Assembly (NCBI GenBank): GCA_903886275.1
Contig: CAISLN010000057.1
Coordinates: 1-39,130, forward strand
Reading direction: 5' to 3'
Origin: an uncultured beta proteobacterium
Lineage (GTDB): Bacteria; Pseudomonadota; Gammaproteobacteria; Burkholderiales; Burkholderiaceae_C
Length of the DNA: 39,130 nt
A program made the position numbers and the translations under genes. Each line of letters starts with the position of its first letter. Within the stretch, counting starts at the first letter, position 1. Positions 8,479 through 16,523 of the stretch are shown piece after piece. The notes beneath the pieces were generated by a model that had not been told where the DNA came from, did no database searches, and saw only the letters and a program-made list of their open reading frames with translations.

Positions 8479-10644
8479 TTAGCGGCTGCGTTGCACGGCA
8501 TAGCTGCGCCCCATGGCGCGGCTGCTGCGGCTGTTGGGGTCGGATAGGGCGGAGGCCTGGGCACTCACGGCCTCTTGGATGATCAGCGCCCGCTCGGTCG
8601 GGCTGATGCGCTGCTCTGTCACCTGCCCTATCTTGGCGCTGGTGTTGTTGACGATGGTCAGCGTCATGGGCGCGGCAGATGCACCGCCCAAGGCGCTGTT
8701 GGGAATGATGGTGCCGCTGCCGGTGGGCTTGAAAACCTCCGGGCCTTTTTCACCGACCACGAAGGCACCACCGCCCCACACGGCACCGCCTTTTTCACGC
8801 ATACCGGCGATGGCCATGCCTGCGACCATGCCAGCGCTGGCGTAGCCTGTGGCACGGATCATCATGGCCATGGGGATGCCGAAGATGCCAAGCTGTGCAC
8901 CTGCCTTGGCAGCTGCCACCTCAGTGTTCAGCAGAATCTCTGCCACGGCGATTGCCTTGCTGGCCAGGAAGACAGCCTTGCCCAAGGCGGTCTGGTCTTG
9001 CCCAGACTTCTCCAGCAGGCTGTAAAGCTGGTCAGTGGTGCTACCCATCATGGCCAGGCTCTGCATATCGCGGGCTGACTGCATGTCCGCCAGCACCTGC
9101 AGGTGCCGCTCGTTTTCCTGTTCGATCAGCTCATTGGCCAGAGCCACGTTTTCCAGCTTGGTGTCGTGGAAGGTTTGCAGCTCAGCCAGGATCATTTCAT
9201 GCGCTGCGGTCTGCTGATCGGCCTCGTTCATCAAGCTGATGCGAATGCGCGCCACATTGCTTTCATTGCGCTGCACTTCGCGGGCTTGATCGGCCAGCCG
9301 CTTTTGGGTTGCGGCCGCATCCGCCTTCTCCTGGTCAGCGGCTGCCTTCTGGGCATCAATGCGCTTTTGCAGGGAAATAGCCTCGTCTTTGTAGACCTGC
9401 GGGAACTTGCTGAGCGCCATCTGGTATTCCAGAACCGCCGTGCCGGACATGCCAAACGTTTCGGCCTGCTCTTTGAGCTTGGCTACAAACCGCTGTGCGT
9501 CCTCTTCGAGCTTTTCAGCATCGGTTTTTCCTTGCTTTCCAGCACCGCCACCAGACTTTGGCAATGGGGGTGCTGACGGCTTGCGTGCGGCCGGCGTGCC
9601 ATCGGGAAGCACGGTGGGCGTGCGATCCAGAATGCCGGCAATGAACTTGTCGTGCTCAGCTCGTGCCCTGGCAGCGTCGGCCTTCATGGCATCACTGATG
9701 GCGCTAAAGCCCTTCAGGTCACCCGAGGCAAGCGCCGCCAGCTGGGCCGCCATACCGCCAATCTCGGTGCCGATGCCCTTGAAGACAAAGGCCACTTCAG
9801 AGCCCACCACCACAAACGTTTCCAGCACGGTGCGGGCGGCACTGGATGCAATTGTGAATCCGTTGGACTGCTCTGCTGCATTCAAGGTCTCATTGGCCAC
9901 CGCCTGCAGCACGGGTAGGAGTGCGGCCGTCAGGGTATTGGCAAAGCTCTGTTGCTGCACATGCAGTTTGCCCAACGTGTCATTGAATTCATCAGATGCA
10001 TTGGCCAGATCGGTCGTAACGCCGCTGTATTGCTTGGCGTACTCGATGTTGGCGCGCATGGCGTCGCCGCCATCGTTGAGCACCGGGATCTGGTCGGCAC
10101 CTGATTTGCCCATCAATGCCATGGCGATCGCCACCTTTTCAGGGCCATCGGCATAGGTTGCAAACTTGTCTGCCATTTCGGCCATGACGACATCGGCGGT
10201 CTTCAGGTCGCCAGAGGCATCCTTGACGCTGATGCCCATGGCCTTGAATGCTTCAGCTTGCTCGTTTCCACCCTGCCCGGCCTCTGCAATGGACTTGTTG
10301 AGCTTTCCGGCAGCGGCCACCATGCCGTCCAAACTCCCGCCAGCCAGGCTAGCAGCCAAACCCATGCCATTCAGCGTCTCGACTGCAATGCCGGTCTTCT
10401 GCGACATGTCGCGCAGACTGTCGGCGGCCTCAATGCTGCCGCGCACCAGGTCAACAAATAGCCCGACCGACAGCGCCCCGGCAATACCCTGCGCCATACC
10501 CACCAGCATGTCATGCGTGGCGTTGGCGCTGCGCTGCATTTGCTGCATGGCCTGCTCTGTCTGATAGGCAGCCTTGCCCATGTCAGACGTGAACTTGGCC
10601 ATATTGGCTTCAAGTGAGACGACAAGCGAACCTAGTGCGGCCAT
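8479..10644 (-). CDS. tail length tape measure protein
   Basis: The 721-residue protein has an N-terminal helical domain (SLEANMAKFTSDMGKAAYQTEQAMQQMQRSA, cut here into its recognisable pieces: SLEANMAKF and MGKAAYQTEQAMQQM) typical of tape measures. A hydrophobic patch follows (MAQGIAGALSVGLFVDLV). The middle has a long alanine- and glutamine-rich coiled coil (about 390-560). The C-terminal segment carries the conserved GGAVWGGGAFVVGEKGPEV motif with hydrophobic helices before it. A 2.2-kb length would give a moderately short siphovirus tail. The start ATG 10644 has no good Shine-Dalgarno sequence and is only about 10 nt past a terminator. Confidence 0.93.
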   Translation of the reverse strand: MAALGSLVVSLEANMAKFTSDMGKAAYQTEQAMQQMQRSANATHDMLVGMAQGIAGALSVGLFVDLVRGSIEAADSLRDMSQKTGIAVETLNGMGLAASLAGGSLDGMVAAAGKLNKSIAEAGQGGNEQAEAFKAMGISVKDASGDLKTADVVMAEMADKFATYADGPEKVAIAMALMGKSGADQIPVLNDGGDAMRANIEYAKQYSGVTTDLANASDEFNDTLGKLHVQQQSFANTLTAALLPVLQAVANETLNAAEQSNGFTIASSAARTVLETFVVVGSEVAFVFKGIGTEIGGMAAQLAALASGDLKGFSAISDAMKADAARARAEHDKFIAGILDRTPTVLPDGTPAARKPSAPPLPKSGGGAGKQGKTDAEKLEEDAQRFVAKLKEQAETFGMSGTAVLEYQMALSKFPQVYKDEAISLQKRIDAQKAAADQEKADAAATQKRLADQAREVQRNESNVARIRISLMNEADQQTAAHEMILAELQTFHDTKLENVALANELIEQENERHLQVLADMQSARDMQSLAMMGSTTDQLYSLLEKSGQDQTALGKAVFLASKAIAVAEILLNTEVAAAKAGAQLGIFGIPMAMMIRATGYASAGMVAGMAIAGMREKGGAVWGGGAFVVGEKGPEVFKPTGSGTIIPNSALGGASAAPMTLTIVNNTSAKIGQVTEQRISPTERALIIQEAVSAQASALSDPNSRSSRAMGRSYAVQRSR

Positions 10645-10655
10645 GATTTACCCAT

Positions 10656-10688
10656 AAAAAAACCCGCCGAGGTCGCCCTGGCGGGTTT
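10656..10688 (-). terminator. intrinsic terminator before the tape measure gene
   Basis: On the minus strand the stem AACCCGCC/GGCGGGTT (10661-10668 with 10680-10687) encloses an 11-nt loop and is followed by an uninterrupted T-run (10656-10660). It lies between the lipoprotein stop and the tape measure start, inside the late block, so it must be leaky or antiterminated. Confidence 0.8.
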
Positions 10689-10706
10689 GTTGCTAACGCT
10701 TACTTT

Positions 10707-10946
10707 TTACAAACTAGGACTGCATGCAGTTGGAGTCCCCGAGCAGTAGAAAACCCGCCCCTTGCAGGTTGCCTTCCATGAATTGGAAAGATGGTCGCTG
10801 ACTTGTATGTCAGCAGGTGCGCAACCGATGAGACCAGACGAAACGTCCGCCCTCAGTTCGTTTGCCATCTTCAAACCATCCGCTTCCAAACTGGCGCAGC
10901 CAGCCAGCAGTGCTGTTATCGCAGCAAGACAAATTGCCAACTTCAT
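10707..10946 (-). CDS. small phage lipoprotein, inside the tail gene block
   Basis: The 79-residue protein has a textbook lipoprotein signal: MKLAICLAAITALLAGC, lipobox LAGC with Cys17, then Ala-Ser, which favours the outer membrane. The mature part is short with four cysteines (CAPADIQ, ATCKGRVFYC, TACSPSL), perhaps two disulphides. It lies between the frameshifted tail chaperone and the tape measure, where no structural gene is normally found, and is followed by a terminator. Late phage lipoproteins such as T5 Llp and phi80-type Cor block receptors or secondary adsorption. A similar role is possible but not shown. Confidence 0.75.
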   Translation of the reverse strand: MKLAICLAAITALLAGCASLEADGLKMANELRADVSSGLIGCAPADIQVSDHLSNSWKATCKGRVFYCSGTPTACSPSL

Positions 10947-10976
10947 GATTCCCCTTGGTGATTGCTTGGGCCGTAA

Positions 10977-11698
10977 TCATGTCACTACTTTTGGCGCGAT
11001 ACCAAAAACTGCAGCCTTGATCAGCTGGCTTTGCGCCACAGGGTCATCCAGCTGCAGAACTTCTTCCTCTGCCGCACCAGGAGCATCGCCCTTGGTCCAG
11101 TAAATGAAGTCCTGCGCCAGATAGGGCTCAGGCCGTACTTCTGCATTGCGGTGGATGTTTGCCACCAGTGCGCTTGCCGTGCCATGCCGAAGGTCTGCAA
11201 TGGTGTCACCGAACGGCTCCAGCTGGTAGTACGCCAGCCACTCGGTGAACTCATCGCTGCTGATCTCGCGCTGCGCCTGCTTTACGGACTTGCCAAGCTC
11301 TTTGGCGAGCCGGAACCAGAATCGACGCTCTGGCCGCTCACGGAGTTTTTTTCAGCGGCCTCCACTGCACCTGAGCCCAGACCATTGAGGCGCATGGCGA
11401 CAGCGGCAGGCGCATCCAGGCTGGCAGCCGACTTGGCCTGCAATGCGGCCATGTCCTCTGTGGTGAACAGGCGTGTACCGTGTTCGTCCACACAGGTGGC
11501 AACCAACAGGGCTGCGCTGAACTTGCCAATCGGCACACCCGCATCGCCGTTGTTGCTGGCAATTGAAGTGCGGAATTCATCCCGCTCTTCGCCGGTCATG
11601 GTGCGGATGCGCACAGTGCCGCCCCATACGGGCACCTCGACATCTTCATGCTTGAGGTCAGATGCGCCCAGGATGGCGCTTTTGCTGAGCAGACTCAT
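10977..11698 (-). CDS. tail assembly chaperone, G-T-like frameshift fusion
   Basis: The first 118 codons are those of the G-like chaperone. At the slippery heptamer A AAA AAC (11351-11345) a -1 shift moves reading into a frame that is open to 10977, adding about 122 residues beginning LRERPERRFWFRLAKELGK. The added part contains SSDEFTEWLAYYQLEPFGD, a signature of T-type tail chaperone C-termini. It has no plausible independent start at its beginning. The product would be about 240 residues. This is the lambda G/GT arrangement, upstream of the tape measure as usual. Confidence 0.85.
11282..11698 (-). CDS. tail assembly chaperone, G-like unshifted product
   Basis: The 138-residue protein is produced when ribosomes do not shift. 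N-terminal sequences such as VEVPVWGGTVRIRTMTGEERDEF and the region FSAALLVATCVDEHG are typical of phage tail assembly chaperones that coat the tape measure before tube polymerisation. The last ~20 residues after Asn118 are low-complexity (Ser/Gly), as expected of the short unshifted tail. It begins 3 nt after the tail tube stop. Confidence 0.88.
   Translation of the reverse strand: MSLLSKSAILGASDLKHEDVEVPVWGGTVRIRTMTGEERDEFRTSIASNNGDAGVPIGKFSAALLVATCVDEHGTRLFTTEDMAALQAKSAASLDAPAAVAMRLNGLGSGAVEAAEKNSVSGQSVDSGSGSPKSLASP
11345..11351 (-). other. programmed -1 ribosomal frameshift site
   Basis: The zero frame reads GCT GAA AAA AAC TCC, giving the slippery heptamer A AAA AAC in the right phase. 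It sits about 20 codons before the G-like stop. The -1 frame from this point is open for 122 codons and matches tail chaperone sequence. Confidence 0.85.
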
Positions 11699-11701
11699 GG
11701 C

Positions 11702-12334
11702 TTAGGACCAGACCACCGGGCCGCTGATCTTGGTGTCGACCGAGCCCTTGAGCACGGCATTGACCGCACCGCTGGAGGGGAAGGTCTTGACCAGGGCATT
11801 GAAGGTGGCCACCGAGGTGTCGGGCAGGGTCAGCTTGAAGCCGGTCAGGGCACCCGAGGTGCGGGCCGCGCGCACTGAGATCTGGCCAGCATCGGTCTTG
11901 AGAATTTTGATCTCGAAGCCGAACTTTCCTTCGTCCTTCAGACCGGCGATGTATTCCATGGCGGTGCTGTCCAGGTCTGTGGTGTCCAGCTCGGAAGGTG
12001 CACCATCGAAGCCGCTGAACGTCAGCAGGCCGTTGATTTTGGTGTAGGTGACTGGCGTGGCAGTGCCGCCCGAGGTGTACACCAGGCCGGTGGTGTCCGC
12101 GTCCAGCAGGGCAAAGGTGTTGGTGGTCTTGTTGGACACCACGCGCGAGGTTCCGTTGAGCGATGACATGGTGCCGACGATGCCAGCCAGAGTGACCACG
12201 TCGCCATTGTTCAGGCCATGGGCCGCACTGGTGACGATGGCGGGGAAGCCCACCGTGATGGCGGTGATGGTCTTGGCGCCACCGGTGCCGGTGGCGACTT
12301 GCAGCGTGCTGCCTTGAGCTGAAATTCCAGACAT
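11702..12334 (-). CDS. major tail tube protein with inserted FCCH-like domain
   Basis: The 210-residue protein has the N-terminal ISAQGSTLQVATG and C-terminal lambda-V-like core (FSGFDGAPSELDTTDLDSTA, EYIAGLKDEGKFGFEI, ARTSGALTGFKLTLPDTS) of siphovirus tube proteins. Residues ~20-90 form an inserted beta-sandwich resembling FCCH-type domains (PAIVTSAAHGLNNGDVVTLAG, GTSRVVSNKTTNTFALLD). Such inserts decorate the tube surface in some phages. A good AAGGAC ribosome site precedes the ATG. The gene follows a terminator and precedes the chaperones. Confidence 0.88.
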   Translation of the reverse strand: MSGISAQGSTLQVATGTGGAKTITAITVGFPAIVTSAAHGLNNGDVVTLAGIVGTMSSLNGTSRVVSNKTTNTFALLDADTTGLVYTSGGTATPVTYTKINGLLTFSGFDGAPSELDTTDLDSTAMEYIAGLKDEGKFGFEIKILKTDAGQISVRAARTSGALTGFKLTLPDTSVATFNALVKTFPSSGAVNAVLKGSVDTKISGPVVWS

Positions 12335-12352
12335 TTGAAGGTCCTTTAAAGT

Positions 12353-12379
12353 AAAAAACCCGCTTGGAGCGGGCGGGTT
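12353..12379 (-). terminator. intrinsic terminator before the tail tube gene
   Basis: On the minus strand the compact hairpin CCCGC-TCCAA-GCGGG (12373-12359) is followed by six T residues (12358-12353). It stands between the tail terminator protein gene and the tail tube gene, leaving under 20 bp before the next start. No new promoter fits in that gap. Confidence 0.85.
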
Positions 12380-12401
12380 GGGGAAAGGGTGAACGGCGGG
12401 A

Positions 12402-12755
12402 TTACATGTGCCAGGTGAAGACGTTCATCATCACGCGGTGCAGCTTGGTGTCGGGCTCATAAAAGTCCTGCTCACCATCGACTGTGTTTTCTGTAGCCCA
12501 GCCCTTAAGTGCAGCCTTGACGGCCGTGGCACTGGCTTGGGCCGCTGCATAGGTGGCGGCATACACATCCAGCTGCAGGTGCGTGGTGCTGGCGTTGCCG
12601 GTGCCACCATTGGTATCCAGCGTGTTTTGCTCTTGCGCATTCACGCGGGTATAGACGGCATAGGGTGGAGCGGTCAATTCCGGTGCCACATTGGGGTAGA
12701 CATGGCCAGAAAACAGGCCGGTCAACAGGCTGAACAGGTCGGTCTGCAGGCTCAT
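12402..12755 (-). CDS. tail terminator/completion protein, DUF3168 (gpU-like)
   Basis: The 117-residue protein matches the DUF3168 pattern: N-terminal helix, VYPNVAPELTAPPYAVYTRV, strand-rich middle with THLQLDVYAATYAAAQA, and a C-terminal HRVMMNVFTWHM strand. These proteins cap the tail tube and join it to the head. It overlaps the gp10-like gene by 4 nt and lies before the tube gene as in HK97-type modules. Confidence 0.85.
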   Translation of the reverse strand: MSLQTDLFSLLTGLFSGHVYPNVAPELTAPPYAVYTRVNAQEQNTLDTNGGTGNASTTHLQLDVYAATYAAAQASATAVKAALKGWATENTVDGEQDFYEPDTKLHRVMMNVFTWHM

Positions 12756-13198
12756 TTTCTGGCTAGCTCCACGGCATATTTTTGAATTCGTTCATCGAGC
12801 TTGTCGGCAATGGCTTTGATCGCGGCATCCTTTTGGGTATCGAATGCGGGCCGCAGGAATGGCGCTGCAGGCATTTTGCTGGTGCCAAATTCCATGAAGC
12901 GCCAGTAGTAGGGCAACTCTTTTTTGCTGCCATCTTTGTTGCGAGCCTTGCCGCTGCGCACACCCACAATAACGGTCTGCCGCTCCGGGCCAGAGGCTGA
13001 GCGGCTTTGCTTTTGGTAAATGTTCTTTTTCAGCAGGCCGCTGTCCACTGGGGCATTCAGTCGGGCCTGCTTGCGGATCTGGGTTGCACCAGCGTTGACT
13101 GCAGACCGGAGGGCATTACGCGCCACTTTCTGTGGCAGCTCACGCAAGGCACTGGCCAGCTCTTTGAAGCCGGTGAGCTGCATGAATTCATCAGCCAT
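12752..13198 (-). CDS. HK97 gp10-like head-tail joining protein
   Basis: The 148-residue protein has the HK97-gp10_like signature: LTGFKELASALRELP, RKQARLNAPVDSGLLKKNI and YWRFMEFGTSKMPAAPFLRPAFD. It acts at the neck or tail completion step. It overlaps the head closure gene upstream by 8 nt and the gpU-like gene by 4 nt. Confidence 0.9.
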   Translation of the reverse strand: MADEFMQLTGFKELASALRELPQKVARNALRSAVNAGATQIRKQARLNAPVDSGLLKKNIYQKQSRSASGPERQTVIVGVRSGKARNKDGSKKELPYYWRFMEFGTSKMPAAPFLRPAFDTQKDAAIKAIADKLDERIQKYAVELARK

Positions 13199-13520
13199 TG
13201 TTCACCCCCTTGCTGCACATCAGCACCCGCATGACCTTATCTTGGCCCAACACCGCTTCGATGTTGTAGATGTCGGCACCGTGCACCACCCGCATGCCGG
13301 GCAGCACGGTGACCGCATTGCCGGGGTAGCGGATCGTGATCTTGGTTTGCACCATGTTCTGGACGGCTTCAGCTGCCAGATACTCGCGGCCGGTCATATC
13401 CTTCAAGCCCGCCCACATAGTGGCTACCACCGTCCAGGTGTTGATGGGCGCGCCGAACGCATCCTGCCCGGCAGCCGCTGCCTGGATGGTGATGCGTTGG
13501 TCAAGTCGGCCGATGTTCAT
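13191..13520 (-). CDS. head closure / head-tail adaptor protein (SPP1 gp16-like)
   Basis: The 109-residue protein is of the phage head-tail adaptor type, starting MNIGRLDQRITIQ and containing WAGLKDMTGREYLAAEAVQ and TVLPGMRVVHGADIYNIEAV. It seals the connector after packaging. Start and stop overlap both neighbours. Confidence 0.9.
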   Translation of the reverse strand: MNIGRLDQRITIQAAAAGQDAFGAPINTWTVVATMWAGLKDMTGREYLAAEAVQNMVQTKITIRYPGNAVTVLPGMRVVHGADIYNIEAVLGQDKVMRVLMCSKGVNNG

Positions 13521-14086
13521 AGCGCATGCACCTTGTAGCGGTCCAGCAGGCGGTCGGCAAAGCCCAGTGCATATGTCTGCACCGCGCCTTCAGCCTCGCG
13601 GTTTTCGTACATGGCACCCACCTGCAGCTTGATCCAGGCCTTGATGCTGTCTGGCACGTTGGCTGCAGCGGCATAGCCTGCCACGTAACGCAGCGCCACC
13701 GCATTGATCTGGGCCCGCGTGTCGGGCCACACGCCGCTGTACACCGGCACCAAGAAGGCGCTGCCGAAGTCGTCGGTGTTATCCAGCGTGTACAGGGCAC
13801 TGCCCAGCGTTTGCTGCGTACCGGTGGTGTCAAAGTACTTGAGGCTGGTGATGCTGACTGCGGGCACGCGGGTCAGTTCAAACGCATCAGGGAAGGCATC
13901 AAGCGTCAGCTCCCAAGTCTGCGGCATGATGGCCCGTCCGGTGGCCTGCTCGGCCAGCTCGGTCGCAGCGATGATGAAGGCGGTGATGAGGGTATCGTCA
14001 TCTGCTATATCCACTTTGAGATGGGCTTTAGCTTCTGCCAGGCTGACGGCCAGCTCGGTGGCTGGGGTGATGAGTTTGAGTGCCAT
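13517..14086 (-). CDS. head-tail connector protein (gp6-like)
   Basis: The 189-residue helical protein has the family's N-terminal pattern (SLAEAKAHLKVD..DDDTLITAFIIAATELAEQ, where Ala-rich helices alternate) and a C-terminal LRYVAGY...IKAWIKLQVG...YENRE segment. It forms the ring below the portal. Its ATG overlaps the stop of the repeat protein gene (TAATG). Confidence 0.88.
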   Translation of the reverse strand: MALKLITPATELAVSLAEAKAHLKVDIADDDTLITAFIIAATELAEQATGRAIMPQTWELTLDAFPDAFELTRVPAVSITSLKYFDTTGTQQTLGSALYTLDNTDDFGSAFLVPVYSGVWPDTRAQINAVALRYVAGYAAAANVPDSIKAWIKLQVGAMYENREAEGAVQTYALGFADRLLDRYKVHAL

Positions 14087-15156
14087 TAGCGTGTTGTCCT
14101 TGCAATCCGTGGGGGGCGTGATGCACCTGCTTGCACCGGCCTATCGTCTCCAAACTGTCCGGCCCTGGTGGTATCCACTTCAGGGCGATCGCCCACCAAT
14201 GCGCCGGGCAGCACATCGCTGCTGCTGCGCAGGGTGAATGCCACGCCGCTGGCTACAGCGTCGCCCGCCGTCATTCCAAAGATACGATGCAGCTGCGCCA
14301 AAAGGCCCACCGCTGCACTGTCACCCGCCAACGCTGCTAGACGCAGGCCCGTAGCAGCAGTTTCACCCACTGCGCTGGCTGCTGCCACAGTGGCCTTGAG
14401 CGTGGTGCTGATCTGTGCTGCCACACCCGTCGCACCCGCGCCTGCCACATTGCAGGTGACCGTATTGGATGACGACTGACTGATGTTGGCGGTAATGCCC
14501 TGCGCTGCAGCACCACCCACTGCCATTGGCATGGTCTGGGGCAGCGAGGCCTGCACACCGGTTGCAGACGCGGCACCCACCGCAGCCACCAGGCGCTGGC
14601 TGATGCTGGCCGTGACACCTGCAGCCGCTGCTGCACCAGGGGCTGCAGACACGGTGATGTTGGTCAGTTCACTGGCACCCGTGGCCAGCGCATTGCCAAC
14701 CGTGCAGGTGATGACTGTGGAGCCAGATACGCTGATGGCAGCGGTAACGCCAGTGGCGCTGGAAGCGCCTACTGCAACCGGCAGCACCGTGGGCAACTGG
14801 GCGCTGACGCCTTGCGCTGCCGATGCTGCAACCGTGGCCACCACGGTACGGTGCACCAAGGCGCTGACACCGACTGCGCTGGCTGCTGCGACCGATGCCG
14901 CAACCTTGACCGGTAGCACCACCGGCACACCGGCTGCGGCCGCGTTGCCAATTTGGGTCTGCAGCGTTGTGGCAATGCCGGGGGTAACACCAACCGCGCT
15001 GGCGGTGCCTACGTTGCAGGTGACGGTAGTGTTGCCGCCGCCGCCACCCACTGCGGTGTCGATGATCTCGGTGTCCCACCAGCCAGCAGGCTGCAGCTCG
15101 GCATCGAACCACGCATCGGGGCGCAGTTCGCCATCAAACCAGCCGAGGAATGCCAT
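14086..15156 (-). CDS. Ala/Val/Gly-rich tandem repeat protein, putative virion protein
   Basis: The 356-residue protein starts with a W/F/D-rich head (FLGWFDGELRPDAWFDAEL). About thirteen tandem repeats of 19-24 residues follow from ~45 to 315, with a consensus near V-G-A-A-S-A-x-G-V-x-A-x-[LI]. Three units are lengthened by an inserted TVTCNV-type strand. A polar, basic C-terminus ends RPPRIARTTR. The regular AxGV spacing suggests a beta-solenoid or beta-roll. It lies among head genes, between unknown virion proteins and the connector, so a capsid decoration or fibre role is plausible. I recognise no family for the repeats. Confidence 0.7.
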   Translation of the reverse strand: MAFLGWFDGELRPDAWFDAELQPAGWWDTEIIDTAVGGGGGNTTVTCNVGTASAVGVTPGIATTLQTQIGNAAAAGVPVVLPVKVAASVAAASAVGVSALVHRTVVATVAASAAQGVSAQLPTVLPVAVGASSATGVTAAISVSGSTVITCTVGNALATGASELTNITVSAAPGAAAAAGVTASISQRLVAAVGAASATGVQASLPQTMPMAVGGAAAQGITANISQSSSNTVTCNVAGAGATGVAAQISTTLKATVAAASAVGETAATGLRLAALAGDSAAVGLLAQLHRIFGMTAGDAVASGVAFTLRSSSDVLPGALVGDRPEVDTTRAGQFGDDRPVQAGASRPPRIARTTR

Positions 15157-15159
15157 GTT

Positions 15160-15327
15160 TTAGCCCTGTGGTGGGGTGAAGGTTGTGCCGTCGTATGTCC
15201 AGCCGATGTTTTCAGAACCGGCTTGCTCCAGCAGCTGGTGCTCGGGGTACATCTCGGAGAGGGTTTCCAAGTCGTTCACACTGACGCAAAGTTCGACCAC
15301 ACCGTCTTTGATGCCGATGATCACCAT
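15160..15327 (-). CDS. small phage protein with tail-fibre-associated C-terminus
   Basis: The 55-residue protein starts at ATG 15327, two bases after the upstream stop. An upstream in-frame extension lies wholly within the preceding gene and is unlikely. The C-terminus IGWTYDGTTFTPP is a short motif common at the ends of small phage structural or assembly proteins. The precise function is unknown. Confidence 0.6.
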   Translation of the reverse strand: MVIIGIKDGVVELCVSVNDLETLSEMYPEHQLLEQAGSENIGWTYDGTTFTPPQG

Positions 15328-15329
15328 GG

Positions 15330-16517
15330 CTATTTCTCCATGACGGCCAGTGAGCCGCTGAAGAAGGTAGCCGTGGTGGCACTGCACAGGATGTTGTGCA
15401 GTAGGCACGTGCCGTTGTATAGCCGGATGCCAGGGGAGCCGATGAGCTTGGGTGTGGACACATTCACCACGGCCGTGCCGATGGTTGAAATGTCGCGGCA
15501 GATCATCAGGCTGATGGAGCCGGTCAGCATGGAGGTGCCCAGCGTGATGCTCTGGATACTCTGGACGCCGGTGTCACCCGCAGCCAGCTGGAACCATACG
15601 ATGGTGCCAATCACAGGCGTTTGTGGCACCTGCGATCCAGCAATGGCCGACAGCGTGGCTGTGCGACCCGCCACGCCTTTGCTGTTGGTATAGCTGACGG
15701 TCAGGTTGGCACCTGCAGCCGCCAGCGTGGATGCCGCCGTGATCAGCAGGGCGATGGTGCAGCCTTCACCGTTGGTGGTGCCGTTCACATCCCGTGCGGG
15801 TAACGTGGGCGTGGTGATGGCTTGCGCGGTCGTGGTGGTGACCACCAGACCGGAGTTCACCCAGAGGCAATCAAAGAAGTCGTTGGTGTGGTTGACCGAC
15901 GAGGCCATTTCCAACGCGGTCAGGTAGTTTCCACCGGTGGCCGCATTGGGGATGGGAATGCAGCCGTAATCCGCTGCCGTGGTGCCATCGGTCACGCGGC
16001 CATTTACGCCGGGTGTACCAACAGCCCATGCGCCGGGGTAGCCAGCATCCTTGCTGGTGCAGTACCAGCAGCCCGCCACGTCCGTCGCGGTGGACGTTTT
16101 CATGAAGGGGATGGACTTGCCGCCGTAGTTTCCCAGGCCAGCGGCAGGGTACTCTGCGCCGTTCTGATCGCGGTGCACCCAGGAGCCATCTTCCCGGTAG
16201 CCCATGTTTTCACCAGGCAGCAGCACGAATTGCATCAGTTCGACGCTGTTGGTCCCGTCAAAGTGCTCTACGCCCACCACGCAGGATGTGCCCACGCTGT
16301 TGTTGGTGACGTAGATGGCCTTGACGTTGCGCTGGGTGCTGGCTGCAGGGCTGGCCACGATGGTTGTCGTGGTGGCCGTGGTGATGCGGGTGTTGGTGCG
16401 GCCGGGCATGATGGTGGTGCCGTTCACGTCCACATAGCTGGTGTGCACCTCTATGGTGGACGCGGCTGCGCCGGTGATCAGGCGAACAATGTCGCTGACG
16501 CTGGTGAGTAGCAGCAT
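15330..16517 (-). CDS. phage virion protein of unknown function, Thr/Ser-rich
   Basis: The 395-residue protein has mostly beta-like, Thr/Ser/Gly-rich sequence (ITTATTTTIVASPAAST, TVSYTNSKGVAGRTATLSA), no signal peptide and no transmembrane segment. It contains SCVVGVEHFDGTNSVELMQFVLLPGENM, a jelly-roll-like stretch. It lies in a block of four unknown genes between the major capsid and connector genes. The composition suggests a capsid fibre or decoration protein. No catalytic motif was seen. Confidence 0.65.
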   Translation of the reverse strand: MLLLTSVSDIVRLITGAAASTIEVHTSYVDVNGTTIMPGRTNTRITTATTTTIVASPAASTQRNVKAIYVTNNSVGTSCVVGVEHFDGTNSVELMQFVLLPGENMGYREDGSWVHRDQNGAEYPAAGLGNYGGKSIPFMKTSTATDVAGCWYCTSKDAGYPGAWAVGTPGVNGRVTDGTTAADYGCIPIPNAATGGNYLTALEMASSVNHTNDFFDCLWVNSGLVVTTTTAQAITTPTLPARDVNGTTNGEGCTIALLITAASTLAAAGANLTVSYTNSKGVAGRTATLSAIAGSQVPQTPVIGTIVWFQLAAGDTGVQSIQSITLGTSMLTGSISLMICRDISTIGTAVVNVSTPKLIGSPGIRLYNGTCLLHNILCSATTATFFSGSLAVMEK

Positions 16518-16523
16518 GGGCGA

